A DNA stretch of 17,416 nt. It comes from Pavlovales sp. CCMP2436. Its lineage: Eukaryota > Haptophyta > Pavlovophyceae > Pavlovales. The stretch lies in NCBI GenBank assembly GCA_026770615.1, contig MU631403.1, positions 340,803 to 358,218 of the forward strand. Direction: 5' to 3'. Positions within the stretch are counted from its first letter, which is position 1; every line of letters begins with the position of its first letter. The translations under genes were made by a program, and so were the position numbers. Under the pieces are notes generated by a model. The model did no database searches. It was given only the letters and a program-made list of their open reading frames with translations, and was not told the DNA's origin. Below, piece after piece: positions 8,399-15,659 of this stretch.

Positions 8399-8421
8399 TC
8401 TGAAATCTGCTACCAGCAGAT
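8399..8421. repeat. Palindromic repeat, copy 2
   Basis: An exact copy of the 23 bases at 7516-7538. The core inverted repeat ATCTGCT-ACC-AGCAGAT is intact, but the outer arm pairing of copy 1 is lost on the right side. It overlaps the beginning of the plus-strand proline-rich frame. Confidence 0.85.
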
Positions 8422-8772
8422 CCAACCGAACAATACGAGCCCAAACCCCCAACGGACAGCATCGCTCAAAACAAGGAACCACCAGCCTTACCTCCTATGC
8501 AGTATGAGCCCATACCCCCAACAGACAGCATCGCCCAAAACGAAGCACCAGCGGCCATTCCACCTATGCATGAGCCCAGACCCCCAACGGACAGGATCGC
8601 CCAAATCGAGGCACCAGCGGCTATACCATTTCTGCGGTATGAGCCTATACCCCCAACGGACAGTATCGCTCAGTATGAGCCCATATTCCCAACGGCCATA
8701 CCACCTATACAGCAAGAGCCCATACCCCCAACGGACACCAGTGCACTGACCACCCCTGCCAAACGAAGATGA
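8404..8772 (+). CDS. Proline-rich tandem-repeat protein or exon
   Basis: The frame is open from after a TGA at 8401-8403 to a TGA at 8770-8772. The first ATG is at 8497, inside the repeats, so the true beginning is probably upstream or through a splice site. It holds six imperfect units beginning YEPIPPTDSIAQ, several followed by a NEAPAAIPPM-type linker, and ends in a basic TPAKRR. Units differ largely at third codon positions (TAC/TAT, CCC/CCT, ACG/ACA, GCC/GCT, CAA/CAG, AGC/AGT), which supports this frame and strand. Such proline-rich repeats are typical of disordered linkers or wall and scale-associated proteins. No function is assigned. Confidence 0.5.
   Translation, partial: NLLPADPTEQYEPKPPTDSIAQNKEPPALPPMQYEPIPPTDSIAQNEAPAAIPPMHEPRPPTDRIAQIEAPAAIPFLRYEPIPPTDSIAQYEPIFPTAIPPIQQEPIPPTDTSALTTPAKRR
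8434..8745 (+). repeat. About 66-70 bp tandem repeat, six irregular units
   Basis: Units start at about 8434, 8503, 8569, 8638, 8674 and 8713. The units beginning at 8638 and 8674 are shortened. The CCCCCAACGGACAG core is shared by most units. Confidence 0.8.
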
Positions 8773-9320
8773 ATGATGCGCAACCAACCTACGAATAATG
8801 ATTATTCATTAACAGGTGTAAACCCGACCATACCCTCCATGCAGCCGAAGCCCACCCTCAGGCCCAGCCAAGGTCAGCAACGCTGACGCACATCAAACGT
8901 GGAAAAACGCAACCAGAGACCGTCTCGAACCAAAACCTCATTACTACCAGGAGCAGCCAGTCCCACCAAACCCAAAACAGGACCAGCCAGTCCAGCCATA
9001 AACCACGACTCCGCAGCAGGCCCGTCACACATGCACGCACTGATCCATGACAAGTCCTTCATATTCATGCACCACTCACGCACACTGCGCTCAGCAACCA
9101 AACGGGCCCCTAAAACCGGCCAGTCACCCACGCTGTCACACCACTCGGGCGACAAGAAAAACCAAAACCAAAAATGAGCCAGCAAGCTCAAAGTCTTCAA
9201 AACGCAAACATGAGCCAGCAAGCCCGCCACACCCCGCAACACAAAGTCCTGCGCCCGAGGCCCACCCCCGTCAAGGGGTGGGATAGCATGGGCCAGCAAA
9301 TAAGCCGCGCATATTTGTGG
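8773..9320. other. Pro/Ser/Lys-rich open frames, strand uncertain
   Basis: A GAATAAT-G-ATTATTC hairpin lies just after the proline-rich ORF (about 8791-8805). Plus-strand frames at 8899-9177 and 9047-9286 contain GPASPA and two EPAS repeats (NEPASSKSSKRK, then HEPASPP), which resemble the composition of the preceding repeat protein. A minus-strand frame at 8874-9299 is also open and Trp-rich. I favour the plus strand but cannot decide. Confidence 0.3.
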
Positions 9321-9342
9321 TTTTTGCCCCCCGGGGCAAAAA
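9321..9342. repeat. Perfect 10 bp palindrome, 2 nt centre
   Basis: TTTTTGCCCC-CC-GGGGCAAAAA is a very tight inverted repeat of unknown role. It lies between the Pro-rich frames and the Ser/Pro ORF. Confidence 0.85.
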
Positions 9343-9554
9343 TCTCAACATATGCAAGCCAGGCTGGCGAGAAGTAATGTTTGGTATGCGCGAAGGTGGG
9401 CCGCACTCGCAGACGGTGCTGCATTTTCAGACGACGCGAGGGAGAGCAGTGGAGGTCGCGGTCAGCGCGCCAGTCGAGAGTCGTCAGTCGTCGATCGTCG
9501 TGTGGCTGAACAGATCAGCGGTGGGGACGGTATCCGTGTGCTCGGGTTGGATCC

Positions 9555-9589
9555 CTGGATCTGAGTGTTTTTTCAACACTTAAATCCAG
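9555..9589. repeat. Stem-loop CTGGAT...ATCCAG with inner AGTGTT/AACACT stem
   Basis: CTGGAT at 9555-9560 pairs with ATCCAG at 9584-9589. An inner 6 bp stem pairs across a T-rich loop, with a 3 nt internal bulge on each side. It lies just upstream of the frame opening at 9593. It could be an RNA hairpin or chance. Confidence 0.55.
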
Positions 9590-9592
9590 TGA

Positions 9593-10081
9593 GATCCTCT
9601 CGGGGACGGACGTATAATTAGAAACTTACACTCTGCTCAGGCAGGCTCAGGAGCCAAATTTGGCACGCGACATTCTCAAAATGTACTAAATACTGTAACT
9701 TCTTCAACTAGTCCGTCCACCGCGCCCCCGCGCGGCGGCCCGCGTCCTGCACGCGCGAGCAAGTTCACGGCATTCAAAATCCAAACCCGCCATCAAGTGG
9801 ACTCGCTCGCGCTCGACGACTCGGCTTCTTCGGCTCCCTCTTCAACCAGTCCTTCCACCGCGCCCCCGCGCTGCGGCCCGCGCCTTGCACGCGCAAACGA
9901 GTTCTCGACATTCAAAACCCTATCGCTTCCCAGCGATACGTCACCGCTGGGATCACCAATGGACTCGCTTGCTCGCGCACTGTCGGGCGGCCCCGCGTTG
10001 CGCAGCTACTCCAGCGCTTTGTTTTCGACTTCCTCATCATCCACCACTTCTACCAGCTCCCCACTTCGGCGTAGCGCGTAG
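9593..10081 (+). CDS. Ser/Pro-rich ORF with internal tandem duplication (possible mobile-element ORF1)
   Basis: The frame is open from after a TGA at 9590-9592 to a TAG ending at 10081, about 162 codons. The first ATG is only at 9797. Two homologous segments each start STSPSTAPPR and continue through GPR.AR...F..FK to a DSLA motif, about 130-150 bp apart. The C-terminus is Ser/Thr-rich (STSSSSTTSTSS). A hairpin sits just before it. A non-LTR-like coding remnant follows at 10370-10761 on the same strand, so it might be the first ORF of a decayed retrotransposon. That link is inference. GCCAAATTTGGC, a 12 bp palindrome, lies at 9653. Confidence 0.4.
   Translation, partial: DPLGDGRIIRNLHSAQAGSGAKFGTRHSQNVLNTVTSSTSPSTAPPRGGPRPARASKFTAFKIQTRHQVDSLALDDSASSAPSSTSPSTAPPRCGPRLARANEFSTFKTLSLPSDTSPLGSPMDSLARALSGGPALRSYSSALFSTSSSSTTSTSSPLRRSA
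9704..9975 (+). repeat. Diverged tandem duplication of about 135 bp
   Basis: The first unit runs from about 9704 to 9815 and the second from about 9835 to 9975, sharing long stretches such as CCACCGCGCCCCCGCGC and CACGCGC. The second unit has an insertion containing an AGCGATACGTCACCGCT hairpin. Confidence 0.75.
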
Positions 10082-10225
10082 GAGTTTGCGTCGGAGCGCT
10101 AAGATCAGCCTGACTTGAACTTGAAAAGTACCGCCAGCCCGAACCACTCTGCATTATATACTGTAACTAACATTTCCGATTCTCAGCGTTGGAAGCAAAA
10201 GAAAGTCATGGTTCCCGAAGCGATG

Positions 10226-10366
10226 CCGCGGAATTAGTTGCAGATTCGTAAATGGGGCGAGGTTCGCCCCATTTACAAATCTGCAACTAACTTCGCCCAA
10301 TTTACGAATCTGCAACTAACTCCGCGGCAACGCCCCATTTACGAATCTGCAACTAACTCCGCGGCA
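10226..10366. repeat. 36-37 bp repeat: one inverted plus three direct copies
   Basis: The direct units read GCCCCATTTACGAATCTGCA followed by ACTAACTCCGCGG, at about 10264, 10294 and 10330. The first unit, 10226-10260, is in the opposite orientation, so it forms a long hairpin with its neighbour (27 bp arms around GGT with one mismatch). Confidence 0.85.
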
Positions 10367-10369
10367 CCA

Positions 10370-10480
10370 CCTTCGGTTCCTGAGTCGCTCAAAAAACATC
10401 TAGCGGACTTTTTTGAAATTCCCCCCCGACTCGCCACTAATTCGGATTTAGACTCTTTGAAACTTTATTTAAATTTTTAG
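10370..10480 (+). pseudogene. Short retroelement-like coding remnant, copy 1
   Basis: The frame reads PESLKKHLADFFEIPPRL, then TNSDLDSL, then a stop at 10480. Its pattern (helix, P.L.TNSDL, then a short helix) matches the remnant at 10606-10761 and recalls the linker after the endonuclease of Jockey-type non-LTR elements. No catalytic motif is present, so the assignment is tentative. Confidence 0.35.
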
Positions 10481-10605
10481 TTGGGCCTAGTTAAGTAGTA
10501 GTTTGACGTATAGTTAGTTAGATAGAAGGAAGCGTGACTTTTAGATAAAATAGGCATTCTAACTAGTTTACAGTTTACAGTTATTCGGAATCAATATTTT
10601 TTTTT

Positions 10606-10761
10606 TGTAAAACCCTGGCTGGCGAGGTTTTAACAAAGAACAGATACCTGGCTCTAGAAGATAATAACGTAGCAAAACATTTTTACCAGACTGTTTTGTA
10701 ATTAACCCCCGGACTGGATACTAATTCGGATTTGACCAATTTTGTTAAAGCTATTTATTAA
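10606..10761 (+). pseudogene. Short retroelement-like coding remnant, copy 2
   Basis: The frame reads TLAGEVLTKNRYLALEDNNV, then KHFYQTVL, an in-frame TAA, then LTPGLDTNSDLTNFVKAIY and another TAA at 10759-10761. Similarity to copy 1 covers the P.L.TNSDL segment and the preceding helix. It is AT-rich, unlike the GC-rich host exons. Confidence 0.35.
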
Positions 10762-11227
10762 TGGACTGACCGAGGATCAGAACAGGTTCTAAATGACGCA
10801 TAGGTACCATCACTACCTGCATATATTCATATTTTTGATGTATATTTTTTAACCAAGCCTAGATGCTTTTAGAACTCTGAAGAGCTCCCTGAGCGTAAAG
10901 CTTGTTAAGAAACAAAAAAATTGCCAGAGTTCGTTACCTGCTTCTTTCGGGGATGAAAATCAAAATAATAAATCATTATCCTTCCCAAAATCTGCGCTAT
11001 CAAGCCATCGAAATCCTACACGATCGAGTGGTGAGTTCCGAGGTCGAGGACCAGGCTGGGAGGTGACACTTGGTCGTATATCATATTTCAGGACAGTCAA
11101 ACGCCAGCTTGAATACCTATCAGAAATATATTATGAAGTTAAATATAGTATGTCAAGGTGCTGACGAATTCGAACCGAGATGAGGGTGCGCGCTCGTGGC
11201 CGACTGCAGACCGGGAAAAGCCCAGTG
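10762..11227. other. AT-rich intergenic stretch
   Basis: No ORF or repeat of note. It lies beyond the stop codon of the minus-strand multi-exon gene and probably includes that gene's 3' untranslated region. No canonical AATAAA near the stop on the minus strand was identified. Confidence 0.4.
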
Positions 11228-12486
11228 CTACGAGCCGTGCTGCCCTGGGGGCAGCCACACAGCACTCGGCCGCGAGCCGCGCCCGGACTGGCTGACGAGT
11301 CCGGGGGCCAAGGGCGGGAGTCCAGGAGAGGCTCCCTCGCAGACGAGCGCCTCCTGTTGGGAGAAGGAGAAGCCAGCGGGCAGGAGCCCCCCTGAGTTTG
11401 TCGACGCAGCTGGTGGCACCTGCAGCCTGCCCACGCCGGCAGACACGAGCTCCTGCGCAGCCATCGTGTCTCGCGAGGCGGCGGAGTCCCTGTGCGAGCG
11501 CGCGGGGTTGGTGGCGAGGGAAGAGCGCCGGCTCCCGCTGCTGCTCCCGGAGAGTGCGTTGCTCGGCCTCCTGCCCGCGGTCCCAACCGCCACCCTCATT
11601 TGGTGCGCGTCCGGGTGCGCCGCGCCCCCCGCAGGCGGCCAGCGAGATCCGTCGCCAGGGAGCGCGCCGATCGCCAGCCCCGCGGCAAAGGCGGCCCCGC
11701 CCCTGCCTCCTTGGCCGGTGTGCTGCTGTTCGTGGCTGGAGGTCATTGGCGAGAAGCTGCCGCGGCGGCCCCCTGCGCCCGATGCCACGTGCGCGCCGAT
11801 CCACCCGCCGCCATCCCTGGTGCCGAAGCCGCAGCCTCCGCCACCACACGCGCCGAAGCTGCGGCCAACCGAGTCAAAGCCTCCGCCACCGCCGCTCAGC
11901 CCACCGCCCCCTCCCCCCTCGAACGGCTGCCCGCCGCTGCCCCTGCAAGAGACGGGGGCCGCCCACTGCCCCCCCTTTGCGTCTTTCGAGGCAAAGCCGC
12001 CGAGGATCGACGGCGCGAAACCAGAGCCGCCGCCGAGCCCGCCGCCCGCGCCGTCCGCAGCGCCGTCCTCGACGATGGAGCCCGAGAGCAGCCGCCAGCC
12101 CGAGCCCGTTATCCGCACGCCGTGCGTTGGGGGGGGAAGGTCAGCCCCGCTGCCAACGCCCGACCCGCTGCCGGCCCAACCCGAGCCGCCAGCAGCGGCC
12201 CCGCCCGCCCAGCCGCCGCGGCCGCCATCCGATCCGGCAGCGACCTGCTCCGCGTAGCCGGCCGGCGTCTCGGGCGGCGAGGAGTACTCGCGCAGCGGCG
12301 CGGAGAAGAGCGCGTCGGGCGCCATCAGCCGCTGCTTGGCGGGCGGCGAGGCGTGCTTGTACCGCCCCTCGCAGCCGCCATCGCTGCCGCCCAGGAGAAT
12401 GCCGTTCTGGAAGCGAGCGCCCAGGGCACTGAGCGAGAGCTCGAGGCACAGGTCGCGGTCGGCTCGGAAGGCTGTGCTCGGCGCGG
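11228..12486 (-). CDS. Terminal exon (exon 8) of the multi-exon gene
   Basis: An acceptor TTCTCATCACAG precedes 12486, and the frame is open for 419 codons to a TAG at 11228-11230. It opens with APSTAFRADRDLCLELSLSA, then RFQNGILLGGSDGG and RYKHASPPAKQRLMAPDALF. This is followed by long Gly-rich tracts, a Ser-rich SGSSSGSRRSSLA segment and a C-terminal WLPPGQHGS. The first 80 residues look folded or conserved; the rest is low complexity. The antisense strand is also open but Pro-rich and starts nowhere sensible. Confidence 0.6.
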
Positions 12487-14339
12487 CTGTGATGAGAAGA
12501 AGAAGAAGAAGAGCAATTATAAAATGAATGCGACAAATAATAAGAAGAAAATAAGAACTGTGAATATTATTATTAGTATACAGGGCGCGGTCGGCTCGGG
12601 AGGCTGGGCTCGGCATTACCGTGTTCATGGGTATTGGTGTGATAATGAGCATGCTCATGAGAATGCTCATGAATGGATGAGTATGATCATGATTTTTAAA
12701 GAGGATGATGATGACTTTTATAAATAAAATGGCCATCATCATTCTATTGATGACCTGTGTTCATTCCGCCTTGCGACGTACCAAAAGAAAAAGAAAGGGA
12801 AGTAAAGTCAAAGAAAAGTAGTCATTGTGATGATGAACTTCGTTCCCCTCTTCCTTGCGACGTGATTCATGTATACATGCGAAAAGGAGTATGTGTACGT
12901 AGTATGTGTACCTATGCGAAAAGGAATGTATGAATGTGAAGAGGAGTGTGTATGTATGTGTAGAGAATCACCTGCATACCCCTCCGCCTTCACACACACA
13001 TACATACACTTCATACACACACTCCTCTTCACACATATAAAAAAAAGTATTTGTGGCGTACGTAGTATGTGCATGTGAAGAGGAGTGTGTGTGTGTGTAT
13101 GTAAGGTGGACAGCAGTACCTGCATCCCCCTCCGCCTTGCGCTTGCGGGCTGCGCTCGCCAATTTTGCGCTCGCGATGACCTCGGCTGTAAAATTATAAT
13201 TGTTATTATACTTATAATTATAATTATAATTATAATAATGATAATAACGATGATTAATTATCAAAATTATTAATATTAATATTTTTATTGTTATTATTAT
13301 TGTTAGTATTATTGTCTTTATTATTAGTATTATTATAATTATGATTTTTATTATCATTGTTACTGTTTTTATAATTACAATTATAATTTTTATTGTCATT
13401 GTAAATGAAATTATCATTCTGATTATCACACCTATTTTAGTTGTAACTGTTATTATTATAATAATTGTTATTGTTAATATCATAAATTAATCATAATTTT
13501 GCACTCGCGATGACCTCGGCTGTTAAAATAATCAGATAACGATTATAATATCATCAGCAGCATCAGCATCATCATCAGCATCATCATCATCATCAGAATC
13601 ATCATCAGAATCATTAACATATTATACATCTGTATTGCTCTTACTACTATAATTAATATGATTCTGATTCGACGTCACAAATAGCTCAGCTGAAGAGCTT
13701 GGGGGGTCAGGCGACATGACGACAATTGAAGAAATGATGATGATCATGATATTTGTAATTATAATAATATCAATAACAAATGAACAAGAATAGTAGCAAT
13801 AATAATATTGTCATCATGGATGATTACAACAGCAACAGGCGCAATAACACCGTTACGGATTATCATTAGCGGCTCAGCATGGTTCAACAGGTGGTGTTCA
13901 CTCACTGACTTGGTCGACGTCAGACATAAGTCCTGGCAGCAGAGAATAGAATAATTATAACAATAATTTTAATAGATACAAAAACTAATCATAACAATAA
14001 CTAAGGCTCGCCTGAGGTTCCTGGCGGCTGTTACGGATACAATAACTAAAATAGCAATAACTAAGGCTTGCCTGAGGTTCCCGGCGGCAGGTTGGAGGGC
14101 GAGACCAAGCTTGACGATTTTGAAAGGCCCGTAGGGGAGGCCGCATGCGAGCCCATCCCCTCGCCCAGAAAGGCCTCGTCCAGCTTCAAGTCCGCGCGCG
14201 CTACCCGAAACGGCGGGAAGTGGACGTAGCTCGGCACCTGCCCCCCCTCCTCCTCAGAACCGCTGGAGTCTGATCACGGATATGAATAATGCACAATAAA
14301 TACGATATATTTATATATTTATTAACATACGCACGCACG

Positions 14340-14397
<58 letters not shown>

Positions 14398-15622
14398 TAT
14401 AACAAATTTCAAATATCGGAACCCCACACTGGCCATGCCAGAACCCCCCCTCATTAATCTAAGTTTGCACCTGCTGCCCCTGCGCGCACGAGGGGGGTGA
14501 CTGTGCGCCGCGCCTTGCAGCGCAGCTGGGAGGAGTGGACCCTTTGAAATTATAACATGTATGTATATAGATGAGATATTTGCATATTAATATATCTACG
14601 GGTTAGGTTAGAGTATGATGACGCACCTTGCAGCTGGGAAGAGAGGACCCTATGTGATTAGAACATGTATTTATATAGATTATATGTACGTAAATTAGAG
14701 TATGGGTACGCGCCTTGCAGCTGAGCGGAGAAAGAGCCTCTGAGATTAGAAGATGTATTTGTATAGATTAGATGCGTAGAGATTAGATCTGCATTTGATT
14801 AGAGTATGAGTACACGTCTTGCAGATGGGAAGAGAGAGAGCGGACCCCGTGTGATTTAGTATGTATGTATATAGATTAGATGTGTATAGATAGATTAGAT
14901 TCACATAGATTATATTCTGTGTACGCGTCTTGCAGATGGGAAGAGTGGACCCTGTGTGATTATAAGATGTATTTCTGTAGATCATAGTATGATTACGCGT
15001 TTTGCAATTGGGGTGAGAGAGGGCGGACCCTATGATTATTGTTACTAGTAGTAATACTATTGGAACTATTGTTACTAGTAGTAATACTATTCCTACCATT
15101 TTTACGAGTAGTAATACTATTGTTACTATTGTTACCAGTAGTAATACTATTGTTACTATTGCTACTAGTAGTAATACTATTGCTGCTATTGTTACTAGTA
15201 GTAATACTATTGCTACTATTGTTACTAGTAGTAATACTATTGCTACTATTAGTACTTTAAGTACTATACGTACCATTATTAGTAATATTATGACAATAAT
15301 TACAGTATTACCGCGAGTTCGGAAGGTCGGACTTGAGCTCGGAGACGCTCAGCTTGCCGGAGAGGGCTGCCGAGACTTCCTGTTTTTTTTTGTTTTTTTT
15401 AGCGGCTCAGCATGGTTCAACAGGTGGTGTTCACTCGCTGACTTGGTCGACGTCATACATTAATCCCGGTATCAGGGGTGGTGGAAGAGGTGAAGTTGGT
15501 GACGAACTCGTAGCAGATGCCACAGGCTCGAACGAATAGAAATACGAACAAGATGACAAATACGAATACGAATACGAAAAAATAAAATAAGAATGATAAT
15601 AAACATTATGCTCATTCTAATG

Positions 15623-15659
<37 letters not shown>

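Larger units (their letters stand above)
12487..13119 (-). other. Intron 7 with ghost copies of both neighbouring exon edges
   Basis: A GT-AG intron of 633 bp, between CGCAAGGCGG...GATGCAG|GTACTG and CATCACAG|CCGCG. It contains CA/TG-rich and GAA/CTT-rich simple sequence, a partial copy of the exon 8 start at 12582-12614, and three decayed copies of the exon 7 end at 12971-12990, 12843-12864 and 12754-12778. Confidence 0.55.
13186..13905 (-). other. Intron 6, AT-rich microsatellites and a ghost exon edge
   Basis: A GT-AG intron of 720 bp (donor A|GTGAGTG). 13196-13490 is an almost pure A/T trinucleotide-like tract (TTA/TAT). A truncated copy of the exon 7 start lies at 13495-13530. 13550-13615 is a (CAT)n/(CAG)n tract. 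The repeat shared with 15400-15468 is at its 5' end. Confidence 0.55.

Noticed and set aside
8488..8787. Minus-strand Trp/Gly-rich ORF
   Set aside because: Antisense of the proline-rich repeat. Differences between repeat units are silent in the plus frame, not in this one.
8434..10366. CRISPR array
   Set aside because: The repeats are coding or irregular, with no constant repeat-spacer rhythm, and the setting is eukaryotic.
11196..12257. 353-codon plus-strand ORF (and overlapping ORFs at 11398 and 11492)
   Set aside because: Antisense of exon 8. Three overlapping plus frames are open at once, a sign of base composition. The minus frame connects to upstream exons in phase.
12968..13483. 171-codon Ile/Thr-rich minus-strand ORF
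   Set aside because: Most of it is A/T trinucleotide repeat. Only the 66 nt exon 7 portion looks coding.
13684..13702. tRNA D-arm-like sequence TAGCTCAGCTGAAGAGC
   Set aside because: No anticodon arm, T arm or GGTTCRA box at the right spacing. At most a tRNA-derived fragment.
14746..15276. 176-codon minus-strand ORF rich in Leu/Ile/Val, like a membrane protein
   Set aside because: It is a translation of the 30 bp and 100 bp tandem arrays; the hydrophobic look comes from the TAA/TTA-rich repeat.
13867..15468. Reading DVDQVSE plus TGA as the C-termini of two separate genes
   Set aside because: Strong donors overlap both ends (GTCA|GTGAGTG and GTCA|GCGAGTG), and downstream exons join in frame. 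It remains possible as an intron-retention product.
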